A DNA stretch of 64,000 nucleotides from CBDFLD01 sp965249005 (GTDB taxonomy: Bacteria; Acidobacteriota; UBA6911), in contig CBDFLD010000023.1 of assembly GCA_965249005.1 (NCBI GenBank), forward strand, positions 310,001-374,000, read 5' to 3'. The notes beneath the pieces are model-generated. The model did no database searches and was not told where the DNA came from. It worked only from the letters and a program-made list of their open reading frames with translations. Position 1 is the first letter of the stretch, and the number at the start of each line of letters is the position of its first letter. This document shows, in pieces, positions 17,453 to 26,420 of the stretch. The position numbers were made by a program, and so were the translations under genes.

Positions 17453-19364
17453 TTGTGGTAGTAAGATCCGTAGATTCGGCTTCCAAGTTCATGCTCACCT
17501 GGAACCATTGTGGAAATTCGACATTCCCGGATGTGAGATCCAGGCACCAGGACGCTCGTTTGTCGTCTCCATCAGAGACAAGCTTAAAACCGTGGTCCTT
17601 ATAAATCGAACGAACCGGAATGTTCTTGGGAGTCGGGACGACGCATCCATCTATATACCGGACTCCTCGATTCCGCGCGAACTGGCAGATGAAGGCCAGC
17701 ATGGCCGTCTCAACGGTGCGCCCAATCACTCGGCAACTCAGAAGGAGGGTTTCTATTCTCATTTGCTGGCCCTTCACCTCTGCCATTATGACGCCCACAA
17801 TTCCATGATCCCCAAAACGGTCACGAACGATAACGTCAACAAGTAACCAATCGTCGTCACTTATCCGACTCTCTATATCTGTCTCTGCATATCGGATCGT
17901 CGTAACATTGAACTGATTGGTTTTTTGAGTGAGCTGGGCAGTACGGGGCAAATTTTTCTCGCCCACACGCTCGAAAATCAGCTCCATGTCAAGGTCACGA
18001 TAAAAATCTTCCAGGCTGTCGACGGAATCGCGCAACTGCTCTACTTGGGCTCGCTGTTTGTATAGTCGTCCCCTTTCCACATCCTCCTTTGACACTTGAA
18101 GTGCGTCAAAGAGCCCTTCTTGCAACAACGCTACGGGGAAATTTTCCGGCTGCTTCGGAAGGTGAACCACACGAACCATGGGCAGAGTCCTGGACACTTC
18201 GTCGCACTCGACGGGGTTGTCATCCACGAAGACAATGGAATCCAATCCAATGTTGAGCTGTTTCGCGATGGCTTGGATTGACCCTGACTTCGGGCCCCAA
18301 TGGATCTGAGAAGCCGAAAAATGGTCCTTTTTCAGCACCATGAACTGATGCTGGTCGAATACTTGATCGACATCCGCAGAATTGTTCTTACTGGCGGTAG
18401 CTAAGAGAATTCCCCGACTGTGAAGCCCGAGTAACACTTTCTGAAAAGCCATGAACGCGTTGCCTGGATAAACCGGCCCCAGCGCGATGCCCCCAACGCC
18501 TTCTTCGCCGACCACTCCACCCCAGAGCGTGTTGTCGAGGTCAACGACGATGCATTTCTTGTTTCCTCCCCTGAGTGCTCGAATGAATTTGACGTACTCC
18601 CTGGAAAGGTCGAGGAACATCCCTGGTGCGATGGGGTTTTGGACATAATGACGCATACGATTGTCGTGCCAGTTCAGAGATCCGCTCCGGGAGACAAGCC
18701 CCTCGTAGTCAACCAGATAGCTGCTACCCGTTTCTTGGCAGAGTTCCGCCAGCCCCTTGTTCAGCGACTGGAAGAGAAAGCGCTGACTGACCTTCTGGTT
18801 GGGGTCGGCGATACCGAGTATTGGAAAGGCAGGGGGGGCAAAGTTGTGGACTAGAAGCGGGGTACTCACCTGCCGACGGAAAGAGCTGAGAAGGTTCTGG
18901 AACTCCGCCAGGACGTTCTCGATTTCAGAACCCCAATCAAAGGGTGGCGTTTCATACAGTGTCTGGGCGACATTCTCGCCCAGCACCGCCAGAATCACTA
19001 CATCCGGATTACTCCTGTAGAGGCCGCTTCGTGGATTGAGGATTTCCTGGCGAAACTGATCGTACCCAGCCTCATATACTTCGATTCCGAGTTCATCCAG
19101 AAAACCGGCGACGATCAGCGCGTCCTTGATGAATCCAATCGAAAATGAAGAGAGTAGAGCAAGTTTTACTGGATGGAGTCCTTCCAGGTTCTCCTGGTGA
19201 CGGCGAATCTCGCGGCTCAGGGATCGAATGGTACGAATATTGTCGGCTCTTCCCAGTATGCTTCGCACTAGACTCTGCGCCGCATAGATATCGTTTTTTC
19301 GGCACACTTCTGAAAAGGCGCCCTTGATCTCTTCTGGATTCATGGCCCGTGCCGTATCAGACAT
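17445..19364 (-). CDS. FkbH-like HAD-IIIC protein, cassette gene 2
   Basis: This 639-residue protein contains a HAD-superfamily subclass IIIC domain with VVDLDNTLWGGVVGEEG (about 271-287), the defining FkbH motif. LATASKNN and VFVDDNPVECDEV supply the later HAD motifs. The N-terminal third (about 60-260) resembles the SGNH-like part of FkbH proteins and the C-terminal third has a GNAT-like fold (LLSCRVIGRTVE, then a final acetyltransferase-like segment). Known FkbH members dephosphorylate 1,3-bisphosphoglycerate and load a glyceryl unit on an ACP. The 8-bp overlaps with both neighbours (ACP and AAC(3)-like) support that here. The substrate of this member is inferred. Confidence 0.88.
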   Translation of the reverse strand: MSDTARAMNPEEIKGAFSEVCRKNDIYAAQSLVRSILGRADNIRTIRSLSREIRRHQENLEGLHPVKLALLSSFSIGFIKDALIVAGFLDELGIEVYEAGYDQFRQEILNPRSGLYRSNPDVVILAVLGENVAQTLYETPPFDWGSEIENVLAEFQNLLSSFRRQVSTPLLVHNFAPPAFPILGIADPNQKVSQRFLFQSLNKGLAELCQETGSSYLVDYEGLVSRSGSLNWHDNRMRHYVQNPIAPGMFLDLSREYVKFIRALRGGNKKCIVVDLDNTLWGGVVGEEGVGGIALGPVYPGNAFMAFQKVLLGLHSRGILLATASKNNSADVDQVFDQHQFMVLKKDHFSASQIHWGPKSGSIQAIAKQLNIGLDSIVFVDDNPVECDEVSRTLPMVRVVHLPKQPENFPVALLQEGLFDALQVSKEDVERGRLYKQRAQVEQLRDSVDSLEDFYRDLDMELIFERVGEKNLPRTAQLTQKTNQFNVTTIRYAETDIESRISDDDWLLVDVIVRDRFGDHGIVGVIMAEVKGQQMRIETLLLSCRVIGRTVETAMLAFICQFARNRGVRYIDGCVVPTPKNIPVRSIYKDHGFKLVSDGDDKRASWCLDLTSGNVEFPQWFQVSMNLEAESTDLTTTNV

Positions 19365-20280
19365 AACAAAAGACGCTTTTCTCTGCGAGTTGAGCTACTG
19401 TATCGAAGACCTCTCTGGAGGAGAGAAGCACGATGCTGAGCCCACCGACTCTTGCTTCGTGCCACTGGCGACGCGACTTCAGCGCTTTTTCGAGGATGGA
19501 TAGATCGCGCCGACGTGAAACGTCTGGATCGAAGAGCCTGATATGAATGATTTTCTTCTCCCCATCGCGACCGGTGAAGGACACATCAAAAACTTCGTCG
19601 GTAAACGGGGAGAACGGCATCTTTGCTTCAAGACTCTCCTCGATCATATGATAGAAGGTCAACACATGGATGCCAGTTCCCAGCAACAGGATCTTGCCGT
19701 TGTTCCGCAACAAGCAATCGAAGGGGCTGCCCTCTCCACAAGGGGTTCGGGAATCCTCATGATTATCGAGTAAGTGAGCCGCCTTGGGTCCCTGGGCCAG
19801 CACGGGATGCGTCGGATGAAGACTCCTCAGGCAACCAGCCGAGCGACGAAAGAGTTCCGTAACGATGCCCATCTTGGACGGAGTGGCTCGAACGTCAAAT
19901 TCCTTTCCGGACTGCACGTACTCAACTGCCGTTCCGCTAAAGGGCATGCTGGGCATCATGATCGTACCCCCGGTCGTTACAACTTGCCGCAGTGCGGTAA
20001 GAACGCCCGAGGGCTTGCCGGTAAAGCCGGAAAACTCGTTATAGGCAGTGTGAGCGATAAGGATGTCATTTTCCCGCAGCCCCACCGATTTGACGGCTCC
20101 GACAAGATCCTCCACATCAAATGCCTGGAACCTGCTAGAAAGGGTGTTTTTCCAGTATTTTAGCTGCCCCTTGACCTTCTTCTTGAGAGTCTTGAGTTGT
20201 TTCAAAAACATGATTCCGTTCGGTTTGCCGTGTGTCGTCTTCTGGGTATCCAGGCAGAGAGAGAGATAACAAAGGACCAC
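19357..20280 (-). CDS. AAC(3)-family N-acyltransferase, cassette gene 1
   Basis: About 285-307 residues, depending on start: the frame opens at 20280, but an internal ATG at 20211 (MFLKQLKTLKK) is likelier because the preceding 23 residues look unlike the family. AAC(3) features are VGLRENDILIAHTAYNEF near the N terminus, GGTIMMPSMPF and LHPTHPVLAQGPKA. The family transfers an acyl group from CoA to the 3-amino group of aminoglycosides, but many members in polysaccharide clusters acylate amino sugars. As the first gene of this cassette it may pass the ACP-bound acyl unit to an amino sugar. Its end overlaps the FkbH start by 8 bp. Resistance cannot be excluded but the context argues against it. 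Confidence 0.8.
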   Translation of the reverse strand: MVLCYLSLCLDTQKTTHGKPNGIMFLKQLKTLKKKVKGQLKYWKNTLSSRFQAFDVEDLVGAVKSVGLRENDILIAHTAYNEFSGFTGKPSGVLTALRQVVTTGGTIMMPSMPFSGTAVEYVQSGKEFDVRATPSKMGIVTELFRRSAGCLRSLHPTHPVLAQGPKAAHLLDNHEDSRTPCGEGSPFDCLLRNNGKILLLGTGIHVLTFYHMIEESLEAKMPFSPFTDEVFDVSFTGRDGEKKIIHIRLFDPDVSRRRDLSILEKALKSRRQWHEARVGGLSIVLLSSREVFDTVAQLAEKSVFCYV

Positions 20281-20521
20281 TCCCCTTTAGCAGTATCGTC
20301 TTCTGTGATCTGATTCATTACCGGCGGATGGGAGGAATCAAGCCGGTTTTGCGTGAAGGCCGGAGTGGCCCGGCTAGCGCACAAACCCTTCGCGGACGGC
20401 CGCGTCGGTGAGGCGCGGGGCCTTCTCACGGTGGGTCACGCGCCAATGAATGATGCTGGACGTCCGCACCGGCGCAGCGAACTTTGTGGGGTTGTGCCCA
20501 ACAGTTTCACAGGCAGTTTCT

Positions 20522-23065
20522 TCAACGAGAGTCTCTTCCGCTGATCCAGATCGGGCTCGTCCATATAGTCTCCCCGTCGATTTGCACCCCACGCAGATAG
20601 AAATAATCGTTCTCCGCAGCCGGCTCGTTCGAGCGATAGTCGAACGAGACATCCCACGGTCCGTCGACAGCTGCCAGACGAGCGAACACCACAGCGTCAT
20701 CCGTTAAGTCGAATCTCGATCTGTCGGGATCGAGGTCACCGACCTTGAACTGGAGCTGATAGTGGGCTTCGTCGCTCGGCGGGTCGGGCCGTTGATCTAG
20801 TCCCTTGGATCCGGAAGTTCCCTCACCCTCGCGCTCGAATTCTTCGCTGAGACGAATCGTGACCGTGGCTTCCTCCGGCGAGTCCCCGAGATGCAGGAAC
20901 AGACCGTCCACATCTCCACGCACCTTGCAGGAAAACCACACCTTGGAGGAGTCGACCTGACGGAATTGATCCGTGAAATGATCCAATCCCAGCGGTTCGA
21001 TCCTTTGAATCCTTCCCTGGTCCACCTCGATCCATCCATTCCATTTCACCGCATGCAATGGTGGCCGGACTTCATTGCCGGGGGTCTTGGTCGGAGAATG
21101 GAACATGATCTGAACGGCGTTGGCGCTTCCCTTTTGAGATCGCGCATAATCCTGGCTATAGACGACCTTGCCGTTCTGGATCAGGTCGATGTGATCGATC
21201 GCGGCGGTGCCGAGGACCCGCATCTTGAAGGTCGGAGCGCCTGCCGGTAGCACTTGCCCAATTTCTCCTCCGTCGATGGAGATCTTGGCCACCGCCCGCT
21301 TGCCGCTGGTGGCATAGGTGGCTCGAGAAGTGAGTCCGCGCCAGATGTTCTCTCGATCCAGACGCGGCGCATAGACCGCCGCCAGGCCACCCCGCGTCGA
21401 GATGGTGGCAGGCGCATTGCCGGGATGACCCGTGTGGTCGTCGCTTGCCGCGATCAAGCCGACTCGGTAACCCTGATCGAGGTAACGCTGTCCGAAATAC
21501 TCGAAACTGCCGTGCATGGAATACATCTCGACCAGACGCTCGATTTCCGGGTCGCTGACCTTCCAGTTGCCGGGTTCATGGGCATGCGGGATGACCAGGA
21601 CATTGTCCGCGCCCTGTATCTCCTTGAGCCTTTGGTACAGGACACTCTGGTCGATCGTATCCCGGTAGGTGACGTAACGTCCTGGATCATTCTTGAAAAA
21701 GACGTTGTGGTGCCCGCCGTTCTGATAGTTTACGGACCACTCATAACCCATGAACGCGACAAAAGAGCCAGCACGATTGGCCTTCGCGGTTGCTTCGCGA
21801 ATCTCTTTCCACCCTGGATCCGTCAGAGCGACATCGTGCCCGGTCAGTGACCCAAAGTCGAGAAAGGCCACGTCTCGCGCATACTCATAGTATCTGGACA
21901 CGGTCCCGATGGCGTCCTCCAGCCCGGAGTGACCATGAAGCTCGCCCCAGTAGATCCGCTGCTTCGGGTCTGCTTCCACCAGCACCGGATTGCTAGTGGT
22001 CAGGAGGCTCGAGTCCTTGCTCGCCACTTCGAAGCGAAACCCACCCTCAGAGTCGATCACGAGGCCGTCGAGCTTGCCCTCGGACCGTCCCGCTGGAATC
22101 TCGATCTCCCCGATCTCTTTCTCCAACAATCGAACACTGAACGTGCCTCCGGGATAGGTCGCAGGACTGAAGTAACGGTCTTCGACCGCGAGTCTGAGAG
22201 AAAACGGCTCCCCGGCTGCGACAATCGAGGGAACTACGGCGCGAAGGCCCTCCGGCGACGCGCCCCGAACGCTCACGGAAACGAATCCCGCGGGGACCAA
22301 TACGCCCTCCCCACGCGGATCGGCGAGGAGAACGAAGCGAAAGGCATCGGCATCCCGCGGCATCATGCGCAGACCACGACTCCCCTGCGAGCGATCTCCC
22401 AAGGTAATGTGCGCCCGGTCACCCCGCCTCAAAGACCCTGAGTCAACTCGTAACGCCGGACCCGGAGCATCGCTGAAGAGGTCGCCGAAAACACCACGAA
22501 ACGGCGCCATGGTGAGGCTCGTCCTTGCGTCCCCCGTGACTTCGAAAGAGACATGGGCGTCGGCTGTAGGATCGGTGTTCTGTAAGGGCTGCACTTTGTT
22601 CGCGGAAAATATTTGACCGATGCGCAGCAACCCTTCGGTTTCGATCGCAACGTCCCCGACGGTGTACTCCAGTACGATGGTTGCAAATTCATTGGCCACC
22701 AGGTCGGCCTCATCCACCCGTTCGAGTGTACCAATCCGGTCCCCGTGCTCTTCGACGAAGGCAAGCGTCCGCTCGATCCGGGCGATCAGGTCGGGGGTCT
22801 CGGCGCTGAACTGTCCCGCAAAACGAAGTTGCATGATCGGGACAGCCACCACGGTGGGAATCCTGAGCCGGCCCCGACTGGCGAGATCGTTCCTCCAGTC
22901 TTCGAGGGTGCTCAGGCGCTCCACATAGTTTCCCGCGCTGGTCGGCACCTCCTGCATTTGCTCGCGCAGCAAACGGACTCGGTCCTCGAGCGTGCGATTG
23001 GTGCAGCCCACCCAGAGCGCGCACAGTAGCATCACGACGGATAGCGTTTGCTTCGGTATTGGCAT
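20522..23065 (-). CDS. DUF3604 lipoprotein with PHP-like metal site
   Basis: An 847-residue predicted lipoprotein: the lipobox is LWVGC with Cys21. The first ~360 residues are beta-rich. From about residue 370 the DUF3604 core begins with IYWGELHGHSGLEDA, where the H-x-H pair is a likely metal site, followed by FGSLTGHD, MGYEWS, VIPHAHEP and AASDDHTGHPG. Histidine and Asp clusters of this kind resemble PHP-type phosphoesterases. DUF3604 function is not established. The C-terminal part contains another beta-rich region. It is on the same strand as the acyl cassette but a 241-bp gap separates them; linkage is uncertain. Confidence 0.75.
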   Translation of the reverse strand: MPIPKQTLSVVMLLCALWVGCTNRTLEDRVRLLREQMQEVPTSAGNYVERLSTLEDWRNDLASRGRLRIPTVVAVPIMQLRFAGQFSAETPDLIARIERTLAFVEEHGDRIGTLERVDEADLVANEFATIVLEYTVGDVAIETEGLLRIGQIFSANKVQPLQNTDPTADAHVSFEVTGDARTSLTMAPFRGVFGDLFSDAPGPALRVDSGSLRRGDRAHITLGDRSQGSRGLRMMPRDADAFRFVLLADPRGEGVLVPAGFVSVSVRGASPEGLRAVVPSIVAAGEPFSLRLAVEDRYFSPATYPGGTFSVRLLEKEIGEIEIPAGRSEGKLDGLVIDSEGGFRFEVASKDSSLLTTSNPVLVEADPKQRIYWGELHGHSGLEDAIGTVSRYYEYARDVAFLDFGSLTGHDVALTDPGWKEIREATAKANRAGSFVAFMGYEWSVNYQNGGHHNVFFKNDPGRYVTYRDTIDQSVLYQRLKEIQGADNVLVIPHAHEPGNWKVSDPEIERLVEMYSMHGSFEYFGQRYLDQGYRVGLIAASDDHTGHPGNAPATISTRGGLAAVYAPRLDRENIWRGLTSRATYATSGKRAVAKISIDGGEIGQVLPAGAPTFKMRVLGTAAIDHIDLIQNGKVVYSQDYARSQKGSANAVQIMFHSPTKTPGNEVRPPLHAVKWNGWIEVDQGRIQRIEPLGLDHFTDQFRQVDSSKVWFSCKVRGDVDGLFLHLGDSPEEATVTIRLSEEFEREGEGTSGSKGLDQRPDPPSDEAHYQLQFKVGDLDPDRSRFDLTDDAVVFARLAAVDGPWDVSFDYRSNEPAAENDYFYLRGVQIDGETIWTSPIWISGRDSR

Positions 23066-23116
23066 GACACGACCCTTGTTGTTTCAGATATGGCCGCGAT
23101 AATAGCAGAGAAAAAA

Positions 23117-23144
23117 GGGGACGTCTCCCACGTTTCCTAGTTTC
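23117..23144. repeat. Half-copy of dispersed GGGACGTCCCCCACGTTTCC repeat
   Basis: Bases 23117-23144 read GGGGACGTCTCCCACGTTTCC plus TAGTTTC, one arm of the palindromic repeat seen complete at 42491-42564 and 53301-53374 and degenerate at 49584-49628. The second arm is missing here. It lies between divergently oriented genes. Confidence 0.7.
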
Positions 23145-23256
23145 CCGGCGTGACTTGTGGCTGTCTCCGCTGAACGCTTGTATTATCGCCTCGGGCAGAC
23201 TGCAACCTGCATCGGGAGAAACACGGATCAACCCAGAAAACTACTCGGAAGAACTG

Positions 23257-24396
23257 ATGACCTACTCGCGGTTTGTTGAAATCATTTGCGCTCTCAGCAT
23301 CATCGTTTTATCCCCGCCAACGAATGCTGAGGAAAAGCTGATTCTGCGCAACAAGGCGGCTCAGGTGTCCGTGGCGGTCGCCGGCGGCGGTATTGTCGAG
23401 TTTCGTTTTCTCGACCAGCGGCTCAACCCGCTCAACTGGGAAATCGGTGAAGAACTGGAACCGAGGCGTGAAGGCACCGCCCATCTGCGTGGCCACTTTT
23501 TGTGTCTGGACCGCTGGGGCCCACCCTCGGCGGCGGAAGAAAAAAACGGCGTTCCTTTCCATGGCGAAGCCGCGCGAGTGGTTTGGCAAATCGTGCAACA
23601 ACCCGAACCGCGTTCGGACGGACAGGTCGCAGGGATGCATTGCACGTTGCCCCTGGCAGGCCTGCGCGTGCGCCGCACCATGACACTCGACTCGCAGTCC
23701 GCGGTACTCACGGTGATCGAAGCGGTCACGAACCTCAACAAGCTGGGTCGAATCTACAATATCGTGCAGCATCCTTCGATCGCGCCCCCGTTTTTGGATG
23801 AATCAACGCTGGTGGATTCCAACGCCACCCACGGCTTTGATCAAGACGGAGATGTCCCCGGATCAAGAGAGACAGCTTCAGACTGGCCCGAGGTGTCGAT
23901 CGAAGGTCGCCGTGTCAATTTGCGTCGTCTCTTCAATCCCGCGCCCACCGAGCCTCATGTCACGCGCCATGACGTCACTTCCTTTGTCTTCGACGATTCA
24001 CAGGATTACGGCTGGGTCACAGCATGCAACCCCAAACAGCAGCTTCTGCTCGGCTACGTGTGGAAGACAAGCGACTATTCGTGGCTCAACATCTGGCGAT
24101 ACCTCCGAAACGGCCGCGTCTCCGCGCGCGGTTTGGAATTTGGAACCACCGGCTACCACCAACCGTTTCCGGTTCTGGTCCAGACAGGCCACATCCTGGA
24201 ACGACCGATATATGAGTACATAGACGCCGATCAAACCATCAGGAAATCTTACGCTGCATTCCTGCTCAAGATCCCTGAAGATTATCTGGGGGTGGCAAAC
24301 ATCTCCTACTCTGCGGGACGGTTGACGTTGACCGAGCTCCGCAAACAAGAGCCTCGCTCGATAACATTAGGAATTGGCAATTTCTTCGAAGAGTGA
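23257..24396 (+). CDS. Secreted mutarotase-like carbohydrate-binding protein
   Basis: I place the start at ATG 23257, with GGAAGA 4-9 nt upstream and a signal peptide directly after (FVEIICALSIIVLSPPTNA). The frame itself opens at 23155. The 379-residue mature region is beta-rich and resembles the galactose-mutarotase (aldose-1-epimerase) superfold. Examples are LPLAGLRVRRTMTL and ALTVIEAV-like strands, then NIVQHPSIAPPFLDESTLVDSN, reminiscent of the His-bearing strand in that fold. Catalytic His/Glu cannot be fixed with certainty. Homologues in Acidobacteria and Planctomycetes are usually annotated as hypothetical or mutarotase-like. It may bind or isomerise an extracellular sugar. Confidence 0.55.
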   Translation: MTYSRFVEIICALSIIVLSPPTNAEEKLILRNKAAQVSVAVAGGGIVEFRFLDQRLNPLNWEIGEELEPRREGTAHLRGHFLCLDRWGPPSAAEEKNGVPFHGEAARVVWQIVQQPEPRSDGQVAGMHCTLPLAGLRVRRTMTLDSQSAVLTVIEAVTNLNKLGRIYNIVQHPSIAPPFLDESTLVDSNATHGFDQDGDVPGSRETASDWPEVSIEGRRVNLRRLFNPAPTEPHVTRHDVTSFVFDDSQDYGWVTACNPKQQLLLGYVWKTSDYSWLNIWRYLRNGRVSARGLEFGTTGYHQPFPVLVQTGHILERPIYEYIDADQTIRKSYAAFLLKIPEDYLGVANISYSAGRLTLTELRKQEPRSITLGIGNFFEE

Positions 24397-24429
24397 AGGA
24401 TCGGAATTCATTGAATTGAATCGTGGAAA

Positions 24430-24566
24430 CGGGGATACGCGCCGGAAAGGTTGCGGATGGATTTGTCCGCCCTGGAATTGATGCGCAAGGCAACCGCCGA
24501 GAACGACCCGTTCGAGGGTGGCCATCCTGGATATGCATATGCCCGGGATGGACGGTCTTGAACTAG
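24430..24566 (+). pseudogene. Receiver-domain fragment cut by IS copy 2
   Basis: Two plus-strand frames together spell the start of a response-regulator receiver domain: ALELMRKATAENDPFE and, one base shifted after about 24521, VAILDMHMPGMDGLEL. The latter is the strand-3 phospho-acceptor region with the M-P-x-M-D-G loop of hybrid-kinase receivers. There is a frameshift at the GAGGG junction. Sequence ends at the CTAG before IS copy 2 and is not continued at 26421. The rest of the gene is therefore missing, not just interrupted. Confidence 0.7.
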
Positions 24567-26420
24567 CCCCAAAATAAGCGAGGTATGAGCTCGCTCGGAA
24601 AATCGTTTGCCTTTTCCGAATATCTCGTGGATTTCAGCTCCTTGTGCGTAACAGGGAAAGCAAAGAGAAACACAAGAGACAAACCTTCCATTGGTTGTCT
24701 GGATCACTTGATCTTGTTTGTCTCTGTTATGCCCTTCCTTTCGCCCGCCACTCTTGCTCCGCCGGGGGTACGGGCTCACCCGCCGGCGAGGCGCCTTCAA
24801 GTAAACCTGAGTTGCCTGATATAGTCGAACGTCGCCAAAAAGGTTTCGAGATGCTTGCTATAGGCCAATATCCTGTAAACGAGGCGACGACCGGTTCTTA
24901 CAATCTGACAGGGTATTTGCACAAAGTTCACCAGGAAGCGTTTGAACTCCATCCTCAAGATATCACGACGTACTGTCGGCGCCTGCGTCACCAGGCCATA
25001 CCAGGCCTTCAGATTCCACGCCAGCGATGCGATGACCATGTAGGCCCAGTTCGATACCAGACTGTCCGAAGGCATCCTCAAGGCGTTCACTCCACTCTTG
25101 AGCTGACCGATGACGTTTTCCTGGTTGCAGCGATCGTTGGCAAAAAGGACCACTTCTCCCATCGTCATCTCCCGATCGTTGGTGATGTAGAAGAAGTACC
25201 GGACCTCATCAAACAGCCGGTGCTCCCCCTTTTCGATCGTGAGGTTCTTCCGAACCACAACCATGCGATAGGTTTTCTTACAGTGTCCGGGACGATAGTC
25301 AAACTCGGCGACCTGCTCGCTCTGCAGGCGGATGTTCTTGAATTCTCTCTCCTTGATTACTTGTTCTTTGACGTTTTCCGGACGGCGCCGTTCTTCGCTC
25401 TTGACCTCATAACGAGGAGGCCGCTCGAGCGGTTTCCATTGTCTCTCCGGCAGGGCATCGGCCATCCCGACCAGGTTCGGCTTGGCGTCATAACCAAAGA
25501 CAAAACCAACCCGCTCGTCCCAGCGATCGAAGTTTCTCGTCAGCGAGAAATCCGTGTCGCCCCGAAGCCAGACCTTCGTAAACACCGACGACACCAGATC
25601 GATTGCCCGGTCCATCCACTCGGCCGCTCCGTCGGAAGAGGGACGGTTGCCCGGCCGATTCATCAGATAGAGGACCTCATTCGTATTGGCCAAGGTCACG
25701 ATCAACGGTGCGTAACCCCAGATCCCGTTGTAGGCAATGTCCATTCCTTCCTTGCATTCCCCCAAGGTTCCGGCGACGGTCCCGTCCACGTCGATGATGG
25801 CCTCCTTCCGGAAGGAAGCATCCTGCAACTTCCACACCTTGGTTCGGGTTTCATTGATGGTTTCCTGAAGTCCGAAGATCCAATCCTCATCGAAACGACG
25901 GAGGAAATCTCCAGCCGTCGTGGGATCCGGAATCCTCTCGGCTCCCAGTCCGTTCATGTAGGTCTCATCCTGGCGCAACCGCTCGATATCTTCGAGACAG
26001 GTTCCACCCGACAAGACGTTGTATGCGATGTTCAGTACATGATCGGATTCCCAGTAAGGAAAGTGGTACTTGAGCAAAACGATGTTTCTGTTGATATCTT
26101 TGTCCAATCCAAGCTTACACACGAGCTTGTGAATGGCTCCGATACCACCAGATCCGATGGCGCGCGTTCTCTCGGCGATCTCGTAGTAGGTGTTGGAGTC
26201 CTTGAACATAGGATCGGACCGGTCCTCAAACTGATTTCTTTCCAACCGGCGTGTAAGATTTTGCTTGTCTCGGAGGAGGATTCTGTGGTTTCTTTTATTC
26301 ACCTGGAATGTGCTCCTTTCGGGATGTCTTGTAAATATATCAAACGCATTTTATCCCGTAACGGCGCACGTTCCAGGGCTTTTCTTCCTCCTCATGCAAA
26401 AAATCACGCTGGACTAAGGG
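24567..26420 (-). mobile_element. IS1380-like insertion sequence, copy 2
   Basis: This is the same 1,854-bp element as at 451-2304 and in the same orientation. CTAG flanks both ends (24563-24566 and 26421-24). The innermost flanking base is C on the left and G on the right, opposite to copy 1. The left flank is a receiver-domain fragment and the right flank a truncated TonB receptor, so a simple insertion into one gene is ruled out. Either deletion/recombination between copies or an assembly join is needed. Confidence 0.85.
24797..26302 (-). CDS. IS1380-family-like DDE transposase, copy 2
   Basis: The 501-residue protein is identical to the transposase at 681-2186, including the IDVDGT, RGDTDFS and NQENVIGQ motifs. 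The start is ATG 26302, 118 bp inside the right end. The lack of divergence between copies points to very recent duplication or ongoing gene conversion. Confidence 0.87.
   Translation of the reverse strand: MNKRNHRILLRDKQNLTRRLERNQFEDRSDPMFKDSNTYYEIAERTRAIGSGGIGAIHKLVCKLGLDKDINRNIVLLKYHFPYWESDHVLNIAYNVLSGGTCLEDIERLRQDETYMNGLGAERIPDPTTAGDFLRRFDEDWIFGLQETINETRTKVWKLQDASFRKEAIIDVDGTVAGTLGECKEGMDIAYNGIWGYAPLIVTLANTNEVLYLMNRPGNRPSSDGAAEWMDRAIDLVSSVFTKVWLRGDTDFSLTRNFDRWDERVGFVFGYDAKPNLVGMADALPERQWKPLERPPRYEVKSEERRRPENVKEQVIKEREFKNIRLQSEQVAEFDYRPGHCKKTYRMVVVRKNLTIEKGEHRLFDEVRYFFYITNDREMTMGEVVLFANDRCNQENVIGQLKSGVNALRMPSDSLVSNWAYMVIASLAWNLKAWYGLVTQAPTVRRDILRMEFKRFLVNFVQIPCQIVRTGRRLVYRILAYSKHLETFLATFDYIRQLRFT

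Noticed and set aside
19357..20280. Aminoglycoside resistance gene
   Set aside because: AAC(3)-family fold is real, but it is translationally coupled to FkbH and ACP, which points to a biosynthetic acyltransfer role.
20281..20521. Short minus-strand frame between the AAC(3)-like and DUF3604 genes
   Set aside because: No start with a ribosome-binding site, no family match and atypical composition; it may be an old remnant but cannot be supported.
2305..24566. Composite transposon formed by the two IS1380-like copies
   Set aside because: The copies are in direct orientation with CTAG flanks, but the outer flanks differ and are broken genes; nothing shows that the 22-kb block moved as a unit. 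Left as rearrangement or misjoin.
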